A stretch of DNA of 64,000 bases. Origin: Alligator mississippiensis (Eukaryota > Chordata > Crocodylia > Alligatoridae). The stretch lies in the NCBI RefSeq assembly GCF_030867095.1, contig NC_081824.1, forward strand, positions 117,994,162-118,058,161. Direction: 5' to 3'. Position numbers and translations under genes: made by a program. The notes beneath the pieces are model-generated. The model saw only the letters and a program-made list of their open reading frames with translations. It had not been told where the DNA came from and did not search any database. Below are positions 53,084-64,000 of the stretch, in pieces (the first letter of the stretch is position 1; each line of letters starts with the position of its first letter).

Positions 53084-53231
53084 TATTCATTTACTGTTGC
53101 AATTGTAAATTCTAGTCAAATTGTTGGTTTTATTATTAACCATTGCGATAGATATACGTATATCTATCACAACGGTTAAAAATAAAACCAACAATTTGAC
53201 TAGAATTTACAATTGCAACAATAAATGAATA
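53084..53231. repeat. 148-bp near-perfect palindrome, no spacer
   Basis: The two 74-bp arms meet at 53157/53158 with the centre GATATACGTATATC. By direct comparison the arms match at 70 of 74 positions. The outer ends read TATTCATTTA and (reverse complement) TATTCATTTA. Confidence 0.95.
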
Positions 53232-53322
53232 CGTCCACCACACTGGGTGGTCTCACTTGCATCAAACAACCTCAATGATTATATTCACCTGGTTATAACA
53301 CTTCAAAACAATCCCGTTTCCC

Positions 53323-53344
53323 CACCACCACCACCACCACCACA
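53323..53344 (+). repeat. (CCA)n microsatellite
   Basis: Seven consecutive CCA/CAC units. Confidence 0.9.
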
Positions 53345-54060
53345 ACCCAGGTTGATTTCACTCTGGTCACACACTCCCCTTCCCTTGTCATAACAATAAA
53401 TGGCAATATAGCTTTAACTATGATCCTCCACTGGATGGCAGAGGCGAGGCTTCTCCTGCTTCGGGGAAGATGGACTCTTTGCTCTTTCTTGGTAACTCAG
53501 CAAAAAAACCAAGTCTTCGATCAGCCACTGCAGGTAATAGGCTTCTTTTCTTTAGTTTCCTTCTGAAAAATACACTTTCTGTAAACACTAAGGGTTAAGT
53601 ATCCCCTTACACACCCATGCAGATTTGGGATTCTCACAGCCCACTCTCTCTCTGGGCTGTCTCTGTCCCTAGCACCTCCACATGCAGACAGGGGATTCCC
53701 TCTGCAGCCCTCTGTCCCTGCAGTACAAGCCTTTCCAGCCCAAACAGAGGACTTCCCTCTGCAAGTTCCTGACTAGGCAGCTTCTCCCAGCTTACCAACC
53801 CCTCCCCACTCTTTCCCTGGGTACCTGTGTCCCTGATTGCACAGCTCTGACCCAGGGTGGGGAATCGACTTCTCCTGGGATGACTCAGTCTCTCCTCCGT
53901 CTTGAAGTCTGCTCTCAAGCAAACCTCAGCTCCACTCCCTCTGCCTGGGGGAAGGAGAGCTGAGTCTTTGCCCTTCTTTCCCCAACTGCTTTTCCCTCCC
54001 TCAGCTTTTATGGCTCCATAGTAGCCAATCAGAGCCCGGGGTTTGCAACTGATGGAAGGG

Positions 54061-55284
54061 CCTCTGGTTATAGTTCAAATCGTCCAGCAAAAGGCATGTA
54101 TTGTGCACAGCATACCCTCCATTTGGAAAATCTATTGCACCCTCTGCAAACTTTTTGCCACCTTTCTTGCAAATTTCTTAGGCACAGCTCACCCACCCAG
54201 TTGTAGCCAAGCAAGCCTTTACAGCTGTTACAGTTGTTTTGTTTTCTTTTAAGAACTTGAATAGTATCTAAAAGAAACAAAAAGATTTATAACACATGGT
54301 AAAAATACTGTAACTGGAAAATCACACTCACATAAGGCTGATTGATTAAACGGCCTAGCTACTCATAGCATTAAAAAAAACAACTTATTAAATATCTAAA
54401 AGGGTTTATTACCTAAAGCAGAAAAGTAATTTAGAATGCAAATGGGATTTTTTCATGTAAATAACTTGTAATAACTAGTATCACTAGACAGCAATTCATT
54501 AACACACTACAAAATCACTGATCTACTACAGGACTTCCAGAATAACTCTTAGCTCAAAGTAATCACTTTCAAGTTTTGATTTCATGAACAGAATATTAAA
54601 TGCCTATCAAATCAGCTGCATTCCCACTGTCTTGATGCATTTGGGTTTTATTTATACATTATAACAATGTCATATCAACCTCTCCCATAGTGTACTAGTG
54701 AATTTTGTTCCTGCTAATTCAATACAAATGTCAAGTTGGCAAATGTCACATTTATAAACAGCTTGCTTAGAAGCAAAGCTGTCTTTTTCAGGCCCATGAT
54801 ACTACTTTTGTAGTGTTTGATTTCTATTGAGAGTGCTTAGTTGTTCCACCAGTACTTCATTATCTTGTATTGTCAGGAAAGTTAAGTTCATCTTCCTATG
54901 AATGAACTAAAATTCAGTTTGGTAGTCCTGCAGTTGAAGCAGAGCCTTTACAACCAGCATTGAAAAAATATAAATTCTGAATACTGCTTCCTGAGCATTA
55001 ATATACCTTTTTGGCATGTATTTCTTATTCTAATAAATTCAAGTTCAAGAGTCTAAACTGATTTTCTGCAAGGTCAAGAACAAATTCCCCAACAGTAGTA
55101 CTATGTTTGGCACAAATGTGTAAGGACATATGTAAAGAAGTGGCATTCAACCTTCATGTATATAATTTAGTATTATCCCTGGTTGGGAAAAGGATGCTTA
55201 ATGGATCTTTACTCTGTTATAGCTTTTATTTTAACTAACACTCCTCACCTCCAACACTGTTTAAATCTAGTGCAAGTTCTGGGA
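54061..55284. other. AT-rich DNA, nothing recognised
   Basis: No supported feature. Confidence 0.35.
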
Positions 55285-55675
55285 AACATGATTTATGAGG
55301 AAAGTCTGAAAAAACTGAGATTATTTAGTTTGTGGAAGAAAAGTCTGAGGGGGCAATTGATAATAGATTTAAAATTTCAAAAGAGTAGTTATACAAAAGG
55401 ATGCTGGTAGACTATTCTCTGTGGCTGCAGAGGCAGTACATGTAGTCTGAAATAGAAGCAAGGGAAATCTAGGTTGGATATTAGGAAGAACTTTCTTACT
55501 ACTAAGGAGCATTGGAGCTGGCTAATTAGAGAGGTTATGGAATCTCCATCCTCAGAAGTTTTTAAGAGTAGATTAGACAGTTTTCTAGTATGGTTTAGAG
55601 AGTAATAATCCTGCCATGACAATGGATTGGACTACATGACCTTCCTGAAGTCCCAGCCTGACTTTTTTATGATGC
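55285..55675 (+). mobile_element. Old CR1 C-terminal fragment and 3' UTR
   Basis: YEESLKKLRLFSLWKKSLRG near 55291-55350 and, further on, codons for LDIRKNFL-like and LIREVMESPSSEVFKSRLD-like segments are CR1 C-terminal blocks, followed by GGATTGGACTACATGACCTTC from the 3' UTR. Many stops, and short deletions relative to 15000-15420. The terminal octamers are lost. Confidence 0.75.
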
Positions 55676-56185
55676 ATCAGATGAACAGGTTCTACTCCTA
55701 TTTTATTTGGCAATAGTCATGGTAAGTCATCAAGTCAGCTATGTTGTAGACCAGTAGGCTTATACAGTGTGTCAAATCCTATTTTTCTTCATTAAAATTA
55801 GTCCATGACCATCTCTAAATTGATTCATGGTTTCATAATAAAGGCTACCTTTTATCTCTACATGTTTTAGTCATACATTAGCACCAAAGCAGCTCCTAAC
55901 CTTATGGTGGTAGGTGCTGCACAAATATAGCAGAAGGCATTCTTCCTGGTCACTTAATTTTAAACCAGTAAGAAATGATCAAACAATCAAGAGGAAGGGT
56001 ACACCTGGGTGATGAAAACAAGACCATATGGTGTGGACTAGTTATTACAAAAGTTGATGTCTTCAAACTATCTTAAATTAAAATTAATTACTTCATTGAC
56101 TAATAAAATCAGTTGTTCCCTGATCTCAAACAACCTAGTTTAAAAAATATTCCTTGTGCATAAAACTCTGGTATTCTTGAATAGC
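55676..56185. other. AT-rich DNA, nothing recognised
   Basis: No supported feature. Confidence 0.35.
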
Positions 56186-57143
56186 CGATAGGAACAGACA
56201 TTACACATAAACTGATGAAACTGATTGGAAACCAGTTGAAACCTGCAACAGATCAGGTGTTCAGTGCACATAGACTGGTTTAAAAATGGCTGAAATCAGT
56301 TTAAGATAGACCTGGATGGATGTAGTATCAGACAACTGATTTAGGTTAAACTGGTCTATCAAACTTCTGTCCCAGATGCCCTCCCAATGTAAGTTAGGTC
56401 TCAGTCCCCCAGCATCCCAGGATGCATTGCAGCTCCACACTAATCCTTCCCTCAGATGTCAGGCAGGCTAGCCTCCACCCCAGCTTGTCTGCTGTAGTTA
56501 AGCTGAGCAGCCCTGCCCCTGGCTATCACAGAGCTGAGGCAGCCTCCTTAGCCCCTTGTCATGGCACAGCGGTCAGTGAGGGGAGGAATGGACCCCCCCC
56601 CCACCCCAGCCCTGGCTCTCCCCAGCTGGGGTCTGCACAGTGGGTGCAAGGGAGAAAGCCCCCTCCTTGGCTCTACTGGGCTGCAAGTGCCCCAGCCATG
56701 CTCCCTCACCAGTCCCCCTCCTGTTTGCTGTGGGGGGGGGGCAGGTGAGGGGGAATGGATCCCTGCTCTGGCCCTGACCCCCCAGCCAGGGTCAGCATAG
56801 CACATGGGGGGTGTAGGAAGCCCCTGAGACAGGGGTTCTCTTCCACGGGGCTGCTCCACTGGGCTGCAAATACCCCAGCCTGCACCTATCAGCCTCAGGG
56901 ACATTCCCCCCCACCCCGCAACTGTGCAGACCCTGGCTGGGGCACCAGGATACATATCTCCCTCACCTACCCCATCTCCCCCATGGCTGACAGGCATAGG
57001 GCTGGCCAGGAGGTGGAGTTGGGGCATTTACAGCCTGGTGGAGCTGTGCAATGTGCAGAAGCGGCTCCCTTGCCCAGTGCTGGCATCTGCCTGCCTTGGC
57101 CAATTGGTGAGTGGACAGACTTTTTGACTGTCTGTACTTAGCA
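56186..57143. mobile_element. Harbinger-like non-autonomous element, copy 3, with GC-rich insert
   Basis: AACAGACATTACACATAAAC at the start and TTTTTGACTGTCTGTACTTAG at the end match copies at 34333 and 47122. The first bases (CGATAGG instead of GGCTAGG) are diverged and the 3-bp duplication is not clear. The GC-rich repeat array at 56568-57075 lies inside. Confidence 0.65.
56568..57075. repeat. GC-rich array of about 180-bp units, last unit inverted
   Basis: Two direct units begin GTGAGGGG(A)G-AATGGA (56568 and 56745) and share GGGTC(T/A)GCA, CTACTGGGCTGCAA or CCACTGGGCTGCAA, CCCCAGCC, and so on. From about 56910 similar motifs occur in reverse complement (GGCATTTACAGCCTGGTGGAG against CTCCACTGGGCTGCAAATAC). 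It contains C10 and G10 runs. Confidence 0.5.
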
Positions 57144-57744
57144 CACAAGATACTATTTGTTGTACATACACTTAGCGCTAAATTAAGCTGTAAGCCCATT
57201 TGTGATTCCTTGGTTTAAGTTCATACAACTTCCAGAACTCCTTAATGTGGAATCTATTAAGGCTTATTCTTAATGACAACTGCTTCACTGAAAAGATTAA
57301 AGATTAATAGCTAATTAAGAATCCACACTCTTGGAGGTAACTGCTGTGTGCATAGTTTTGATAGAACATAAAACCCTGCAAAAGCAATATTGTTGCCAAC
57401 AAATATCAGTTTTAACACTAAGTGACACTAGCATCATGTAGGGAGGGGACAGAAGGAACTTTTCCTCATTAACTCATATATAGGAGGGATGGTTAAACTG
57501 ATTACTGAGAGAAAGTGCCAAGCAGACACAGTTTTGTAGCCCAGGTCTTTAGGAAAGCAATACAGATAATTCAAGGGTTGCTTACATTAAGTTTTAAGGG
57601 TATGTTGCAGTATTATTGCCTTGATTAGTTGCATCGTATTTTTTACCAGTGGCAAAGACTTCTTGTGTGTTTTGTTCACTGATTCAAATTTAGTAAGGTG
57701 CATTCTATGCCCAGAAGGTTTCCAAATCAACCATTCCTTGATAC
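57144..57744. other. AT-rich DNA, nothing recognised
   Basis: No supported feature. Confidence 0.35.
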
Positions 57745-58470
57745 AGAATCATAGAAAATGAGGGTTGGAAGGAACCTCAGGAAATCATCTAATCCAACCC
57801 CCTGCTCAAAGCAGGGTCATCCCCAACTAGACCATTTCAGCCAGGGCTTTGTTGAGGCAGGCCTTAAAAACCTCCAAGGGTGGAGAGTCCACCACCTCTT
57901 TAAGTAACTCTGTCCAGTGCTTCATCACACTCCTAGTGAGAAAGTTGCTCTTAATATCCAATCTAAGCCTCCCTTGCTGCAACTTGAGGCCATTGCTCCC
58001 TGTTCTGTCATCTGCCACCACTGGGAACAGTCTAGCTCCATCCTCTTTGGACCCCCCCCTTCAGATATTTGCAGGCTGTTATTAAATCCCCCTCTCAGTC
58101 TTCTCTTCTGCAGACTAAATAAACCCAGTTCCCTCAGCCTCTCTTCAGAAGTCATGACTCTCTCCAACTTGTTCATATCCTTTCTGTAGTGGGGGATGCA
58201 AAATTGGGCACAGTACTTCAAATGTCTCACCAGTGCAGAACAGAGGGGAAAAATCACTTCCCTCGATCTGCTGGCAATGCTCCTACTAATACAGACCACT
58301 AGGCTGTTAGCTTTCTCAGCAACAAGGGCACACTGACTCATATACAGCTTATAGTCCACCGTAACACCTGGGTCCTTTTCTGTGGAGCTGCTGCTTAGCT
58401 AGTTGGTCCCAAGCCTGCAGCAGTGCACGGGATTCTTCTGTCCTAAGTGCAGTGGGGAATATTTCTAGTG
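57745..58470 (-). mobile_element. CR1 LINE, minus strand, older subfamily
   Basis: It starts (3' end) with ACAGAATCATAGAAAATGAGGG, the octamer plus 3' UTR of classical avian/reptile CR1. Then minus-strand codons give LKEVVDSPPLEVFKACLNKA (57827-58021), LGLFSLQKRRLRGGFNNSLQ and YCAQFCIPHYRKDMNKLERV (57925-58359), so the C-terminal half of ORF2 is present. Stops and frameshifts occur. It is 5'-truncated near 58470. Confidence 0.9.
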
Positions 58471-61067
58471 CAATGAGGAATATTTTTGCTTTCCATGCAC
58501 AAGGGCAGCATGATAAATTCTGTATGAAATGTTGCAAGCCTAAAATGTTGCAAGGCTGAGGTGGCCTCCTTCCCTGTAATATTCTGGGCCATTTCTATTT
58601 AAGATGATATTTAGTTTAGATCCGTTGTTGTGCCTGTATATCTGTATGGACACCAAGATTATTAGCTTGTTTGTTTTCCAGCATTGTTGAAATGTACGGC
58701 ACAGTAAGTTCCACATCACTTATTTTTATTTCTTTTAATTTGGGGAACATGTATGCTGTCTCTTATTTGCTAGATTGAGTCACATTAGAGAATATCTTTA
58801 AGCCCTTTGATTAATAGCCTGTATTACAGACAAGATGTTGCATAAGGCAGATGGAGGGACATTATCTGTGTGGGCTGTGCTCTAATAATACCCTCATGCA
58901 GCAATTTCTTTTTATAACTAGCAACTAATAATGACTTACAATTCATAGGTTTCCCTCCCATAAGGCTTCTGGGAGCTTTAAACTAAAAAAAGGGAAGAGA
59001 TTTCCTCTAAGTGAAGCAAAAGGCCCAGATACATCTTGATTTGGGAGCAAAGTCTGGAAAACTCCAACCTCCCATGTCTCTCAATAAATAAAGAAAGGAA
59101 GGTCATTTTTTTGCTATAGTGCTTTAAATTGAAAATTTAAAATATCCATTTTAAAGATGTGGCACAGCTCAAAGAAATGAGATTAAGGCATGTCACCTGC
59201 TGGAATAGTTACTCTGAAATCTAACTGCACTGCAGACAGTTGTAAAATTTCCATTGACTTTGTTAGTACCAAAATTTTACCTCAAGATTCAAGAACTAGC
59301 AGAATTAGCTAACCAAGACAGTTTTCCTGGTTAAAACTCCTAAACCGTCTTGATCTGGCATACGGTGCCTGACATGTGCAAGGGTTGATCAGGAAAGATC
59401 AAGGACGTTTTCAAGGAGTCTTTTGTGAAACTCCCTTCAGCTGTGCTACAGTGCAGTTCTACTCTGTAAAAAGTGAATTATGGGTCTACATATTTTTTGT
59501 CTCCATTCAAGGTTTATTCCTTTTACAGTTAAAAGAGAGTTTCTGTTTGACAGCCCTGCAATAAATTCTCTCTAGCTCTTGTCTTTTTCAGACTAACAAT
59601 TGTATTGTACATCCTCAGTCTCATTGGTGAGCATTTACTCATCTGAATGACTGCATTTATTTTAATACTACTACTCAGGTAAGAAACTTGTCACCAGAGC
59701 CAAGGAAGGAGCTTCTAATCAAGGCCTATACTGATTACAGTACCCCAAATAACAATGCCCTAAATGTTTAATGCCTTAATTTGGCATGTACAGCCGTGGC
59801 AGAAACTCTACTGGTAGTATAGGAGACAAAAAAACAACCTGCATGAAAGCATCTGACATAGATAAAGATCCTAGAAACAGGAAATAATTGTCTGCTTAAC
59901 TTGCACAGATCTTATGGTAGGATATGGCCTTTGGGGTTTCAGTTTGCATTTGTCACTTCTTGGTCACTTACTGGCAACTGTCAGACTGCTTAAAAAATAA
60001 AAATAAATGTTGGGACACAAGCAGTAGAGGCAATAGAAACCGAGCAGGTTTCTTCTCTGTAATATTGGTTTAGCAATTAAAATAAAGACTAATTGAAAGC
60101 ATGTACATGTATATGCAAGCCTGAATATAACCTATTGAATGTTTAATATATCCATATATGTTTGAGGGTCAAACAACACTGATATTCACTGTAGCCAAAG
60201 ATAAAATACAGATACATGGTTCATGTTGTTTCTTCAGGTTCTTATTTGAACCCATCACTGTGGTATCTCTGCACTTCCCAACTGTGGTATAACTGTATTC
60301 TCACATATTCTATCAAAAATAAATACCAGTAAATCACAAAAGAACAAGTAGTCTAGTTTGTAAGGAACTGTGTGGATATTGATTCATTTAATAGTAAGGT
60401 TCTTTTTATGAATGTGCCAGTTTTTAAGTAATCTAAAGTTCTTGATCAGGTCTTATGTCTGATGGTACTTTTTTCTATTTCTTTCTTATTATAATATAAC
60501 TTTAGACAGAGTGCCATCCTTTCTTATCTATCTATTTTATGGTAATACAGTGACTGGTGTGGAAAGGAGAGTTCAGGGAATATTTGTTTTCAGATTTAAC
60601 ACTATCCATGATTCTTGATAGGACATATGGAGCTGCTAGTTTAATTTTTAAAATTTAGCATGGAGACACCCACAAAATGTATGTCAATGCACGTATGCAT
60701 TTGATATATAGGATGGTACTGGGATTCATTTAAATTGATTCATTGTTGATTTATTGGCTTTGCACACATTTGATATTTTTATCAATTTAAAAAAAAATAT
60801 GTATATTGTACATTTACAGGAAAATTGTCTGAATTATCCTTGCAATTGCCTGTTTCATTTTGGCTTTTTAGATAATTTATTCTTAGTTCTCATCTAGTAA
60901 TATTTCACTATTAGACTTATATTTATTAAAAACTTTTGAGTCTTGAAGACAATATTTTGGGGCTGGGGTTGCCTCGTATTATCAAATTCTGTTCTATCAT
61001 CCTATACACATCCTCTTGAGGAATCTTAAATTATAAGAAATTTGTAAAGTAAAAGTGCTTACCACTT
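58471..61067. other. Long AT-rich repeat-poor stretch
   Basis: No transposon ends, tandem repeats or exons recognised in about 2.6 kb. Candidate host DNA. Confidence 0.4.
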
Positions 61068-61152
61068 CACAAGCAATCAGGACTCGTAGTAGAGACAGTA
61101 TCTTTTATTAGACCAATAAGATTTTTGTAAAAAAAATTCTTTAATTGCAAGC

Positions 61153-61178
61153 TTTCAGGCACAAACACCCTTCATCAG
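61153..61178 (-). ncRNA. Hammerhead-ribozyme-like core, minus strand
   Basis: On the minus strand CTGATGA (61178-61172) is followed by AGG-TGTTTG-CCT-like sequence and GAAA (61156-61153). An AGG/CCT pairing gives a short stem II. The flanking stems I and III are not established. Confidence 0.35.
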
Positions 61179-61549
61179 GCACTGGAGAAAAGATTGTAAA
61201 AGTTCTCCTGAATCCTGATTGCTTTTTCCTCTGTACCAATACGGCTACAACCTGGATACCTGACACATGGAAGATATCTAATTTTAGCTGATTTTTTTTT
61301 AAATTAAATCTTCATATTTTCCTAAGCAAGTAGCAACTGTGACCACCTGAAACCTGAGATACTACCCTTGCCTTTGTTTCAAGGTAATTTGCATCATCAC
61401 AAAACCTCACATAGAGGTGAGAGACTCCATACCAGCTATAAAGTGCCTGCCCAGAGGAGTTTTCCATCTAGTGAATCCTCTGTGATATCCTATGAAATAT
61501 GAACTTTCATCTCTACCCAGGAGAACTTTTACAATCTTTTCTCCAATGC

Positions 61550-61575
61550 CTGATGAAGGGCCTTTGTGCCCGAAA
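61550..61575 (+). ncRNA. Hammerhead-ribozyme-like core, plus strand
   Basis: CTGATGA (61550-61556), one unpaired A, GGGC (61558-61561), the loop CTTTGT, GCCC (61568-61571), then GAAA (61572-61575): a four-pair stem II between the two invariant core strings. Penelope-like terminal repeats are known to carry hammerhead ribozymes. The extra A and the lack of obvious stems I and III mean that activity is unproven. Confidence 0.4.
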
Positions 61576-61660
61576 TGTTGCTATTAAAGAATTTTTTTGC
61601 AAAAAAAAATTGTTGGTCTAATAAAAGATATCATCAATATACCATAGTAGTAGGTTACAG

Positions 61661-63013
61661 CCTATAGTTTTTCAAACTAAGATGTTTTAGGACCATAATA
61701 TCATGGTTTTAAGGTTAAGGTTAGTCCTTCTGAGCCTGATTCAAACTCCATTAAAATAAAAGGACGTGGCTTCCATTGATATTGGTATCCTTTGGGCCTT
61801 TTTATTTCCATATATCACATACTAAGGGTCCAACTGTACGGAAAAGTAACTTCAGTAATATTCTGTTGATTCTTATGACCAGTTCAACTACGTTGTCATT
61901 TGCTATATTTGCACAGCACAAATAATAGTTTCCTCCTTGGTGCACCCAACCTACTTTTCCTGATAGGGCTGTTTTAATTATGAAACACTGAAATGCACCA
62001 TCTTACTTTTCTATATGAGATTTCCAGAGTGACTTTGGAAGAAGGAATAGGAGTCCTTTAACTATTGGTGTGACTCCTTATTTATTCCAGTCCTTAGGTA
62101 TCACTGACTTTATTGTACTGACTAAGTTCAATCAAATTCTGTCATTGCTGTTTAGAAGTGCGGGAAGGATGTAAGAGGATCTTTGAGGGATGGGCAGAAT
62201 CATGATACACCAAAGGCATTTGGTGGTTTTTGATGGAGTATGCAATTCATGTATGGTACTAGTTTCAGTGTGTGCTTCTAAAAAAATTGTTTGTCAGAGA
62301 TTCATGTGCTAGTGTCTCGCTAGGATTAATCATTTCAACCTGCCTCTAGTTATTTGAGTTTTAGGGTTATTTGAGATTGTGCATATTATTTTAATAGTTG
62401 CTTACTTTTAGCAACAGGGCTCCTTATCTGTCCTGAGAGATACTCAGACAAAACTCAGTTGCAAGGGCAGGGTTGTTTTTGCTTTCCTCCTTTATCTCTT
62501 TTAATAGGTGTATATTTGTCACTTTATTTCTCTTTGCCTCTTATAATAATTTTTCCCAAGTTTGTCTCCCCTTCTATGAGTAATATTTTTGTTGTCTGTA
62601 GTTCTGTGTTCAACATTGCCACACCACAATTTTTGGTTTGTCAGTGGAGACAAGTTCCCTTGTCATTGTGGGGTTCATTTTTAAATTCCAGCTCTTGTAT
62701 TTCCTCTTACATTTCTTACGTATAAGATTGCTCACTTTTTATTAGCCCAATCTATCTTTTAATTCCTTGAGGGTAAATTAAGCTCCAACAAAATAAAAAG
62801 AATAGCCGAGGATGCCTGCCATTTGTAACATCTGACCACAGAACTGAAGGTCCCTTAGATCAAATCGTTCTAAGGGCCAAGAAAGCATCTACCCATCTAA
62901 CTTGTATTGGTTGGTCACAAATATGAATCCTCTCAGTGATGAGCACTAAGAGTAATTTTGGAGAATGGAATGAGCCTTCAGTTGTGGTATTTCAGGCCCA
63001 TCTGAAATAAGGG
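61661..63013. other. AT-rich DNA, nothing recognised
   Basis: No supported gene or repeat end. Possible host sequence. Confidence 0.35.
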
Positions 63014-63335
63014 GTGTGCATCAGGATCTGGGGGAACACCTGTTCACCAGAGCACCCCAGGGGAAGACAAGGTCCAACGGTCACAAACTCCTGAAAGACC
63101 GTTTTAGGCTGGGCATGAGGAAAAACTTCTTTACTGTCCGTGTTCTCAGAGCCTGCAATAGACTGCCTCCAGAGGTGGTGCATGCACCTTCTCTGGAAAA
63201 TTTCAAGAAACATTTTGATGCCTATCTTACCCGGATGCTTTGACCCCAGCTGACTTCCTGCCACTTGGGCAGAGGGCTGGACCCAATTATCTTCCAAGGT
63301 CTCATCCAGCCTGAATGTCTATGAAATCTATGAAA
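63014..63335 (+). mobile_element. CR1 3' tail
   Basis: The 75-residue frame 63016-63243 gives GEHLFTRAPQGKTRSNGHKL, RMRKNFFTVRVL-like and LENFKKHFDAYLTRML segments, the CR1 C-terminus. It is followed by the 3' UTR (CTTCCTGCCACTTGGGCAGA) and ends with TCTATGAAATCTATGAAAC. It is strongly 5'-truncated. Confidence 0.9.
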
Positions 63336-63675
63336 CAATAAAATACTAGAAATTTCCTAACAGCAGCATTTTTCATTGTACTTAATTGCTTCCACTTCCT
63401 GCCTTGGAAAAATTAGAAGAAGGCAAAAACCTCTAGTAAACAAACTTTCTTGAAACATTTTAGTTTGAGCAAAGGCTTGTTCTAACTTTAGGCAAGCCAG
63501 TTTACTCTTCCTTAATCCAATCATTTATTTACCAGTGGACTGAAGGGAGTTCATAAAAATCCCATGTTAAAAATACACACACAAAGCTGCACTAAAAGAA
63601 CATTTTAAAGTTGCAAAGTCAAACACTATAAAGTTAGGAAATGATACAATTAAGACTACTCATGCAACTTGAATT
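63336..63675. other. AT-rich DNA, nothing recognised
   Basis: No supported feature. Confidence 0.3.
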
Positions 63676-64000
63676 TGGTCACCTTGGCTGGATCCAGATG
63701 TGCTGGCAGTTGCATTTTGTGGAATTGGAAACCTCTTTGCAACAAACTGCACACATTGCATGTTAAACCATGCATGGCACTGCTAATATGCAGCGGTGGG
63801 ACAAAATTTGATATCAGGCTTTCCCAGTATCAAAAAAAAACAAACCCTGAAGATAAAAGCGGCGCAAAGCACACCAAAGTGCTTTGTGCGCACCAGGACA
63901 AATGCAGAGATGGTGCTTGTGGTTATTTGAGTTTTAGAGTCCAGACAAAGTGCCCCAACCAGCCGCTCCGGGCTGGCTGGCATGCCTCCAGGCAGTAGCA
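63676..64000. mobile_element. Probable non-autonomous element cut by the window end
   Basis: CTGGATCCAGATGTGCTGGC at the left resembles the start of the CATCCAG-type elements, the composition rises in GC, and an imperfect hairpin GGCGCAAAGCAC / GTGCTTTGTGCGC lies at 63861-63891. The right end is outside the window. Confidence 0.35.

Larger units (their letters stand above)
52803..54060 (-). mobile_element. Probable LTR-like block, minus strand, interrupted
   Basis: On the minus strand the block contains CTCTGATTGGCTAC (CCAAT box), CCATAAAAGC (TATA-like box) about 20 nt later, a long G/A-rich part, and ends GGGTTACACA at 52803, an LTR-like CA end. The start is not defined. The palindrome and TA tract at 53031-53231 lie inside, and the CCA repeat at 53323-53344 follows. 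No coding region is attached. Confidence 0.4.
61068..61660. mobile_element. Penelope-like terminal repeats as an inverted pair with spacer
   Basis: The left arm (about 61085-61212) and right arm (about 61520-61645) are reverse complements over most of their length: TATCTTTTATTAGACCAAT pairs with ATTGTTGGTCTAATAAAAGATA, and AGATTGTAAAAGTTCTCCTG pairs with CAGGAGAACTTTTACAATCT. After the left arm, CCAATACGGCTACAACCT (61237-61254) matches the GACCAACACTGCTACAACCT tail of the element at 5220-5502. The spacer (61260-61515) is AT-rich and unrecognised. Confidence 0.6.

Noticed and set aside
56548..57027. 159-codon minus-strand glycine-rich frame
   Set aside because: It follows the GC-rich array inside the Harbinger-like element; open on both strands because of composition.
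63669..63998. 109-codon frame at the window end
   Set aside because: Within a probable non-autonomous element; no domain recognised, and the frame is cut by the window edge.

Overview
The window looks like intergenic or deep-intronic DNA from a sauropsid vertebrate. A crocodilian is favoured and a turtle is possible. It carries many chicken-repeat-1 (CR1) LINE copies ending in tandem TCTATGAA-type octamers, plus hAT-like, Harbinger-like, Penelope-like and Ty3/gypsy-like fossils, and most of the window away from transposons is CpG-poor. No host protein-coding exon was recognised. The longest meaningful open frame is a 385-residue CR1 reverse-transcriptase segment; nearly all other open frames are chance frames in GC-rich repeats.

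Layout. 0-2.6 kb: two small hAT-like elements with 8-bp target duplications, and a decayed GIY-YIG endonuclease of a Penelope-like element (minus strand). 2.6-4.3 kb: a minus-strand CR1. 4.6-8.5 kb: a decayed gypsy-type LTR element whose integrase is cut twice, first by a Penelope-like inverted repeat with a 12-bp target duplication, then by a 1.9-kb CR1. 9-16 kb: a mosaic of a CR1 fragment, GC-rich non-autonomous elements, a second LINE type, a 68-bp tandem triplication, the best-preserved CR1 and a strong hairpin. 17.7-23.6 kb: GC-rich block, nested hAT-like elements, a foldback element and an internally deleted CR1. 23.6-28.2 kb: AT-rich, largely repeat-free DNA with one possible exon or promoter near 24.5-25.0 kb. 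28-33.4 kb: hAT-like elements with G/C minisatellites and old dispersed repeats. 34.1-35.7 kb: a three-level nest (hAT-like containing Harbinger-like containing CR1). 37-44.6 kb: composite repeat with long G and AAT runs, a tRNA-like SINE, a CR1 tail, a MITE and an LTR-like block. 46-49 kb: MITEs and a Harbinger-like copy. 52.8-54.1 kb: an LTR-like block containing a 148-bp near-perfect palindrome beside a (TA)22 tract. 55-58.5 kb: CR1 tails and a third Harbinger-like copy. 61 kb: a second Penelope-like inverted pair. 63 kb: a CR1 tail.

There is no operon-like or pathway organisation. What can be read is a relative history of insertions. The main points are the Penelope-like repeats, whose ends carry a hammerhead-ribozyme-like core (CTGATGA, short stem, GAAA), the resolved insertion nests, and the large palindrome. 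Family names rest on motif and structure recognition by eye; no database search was run.
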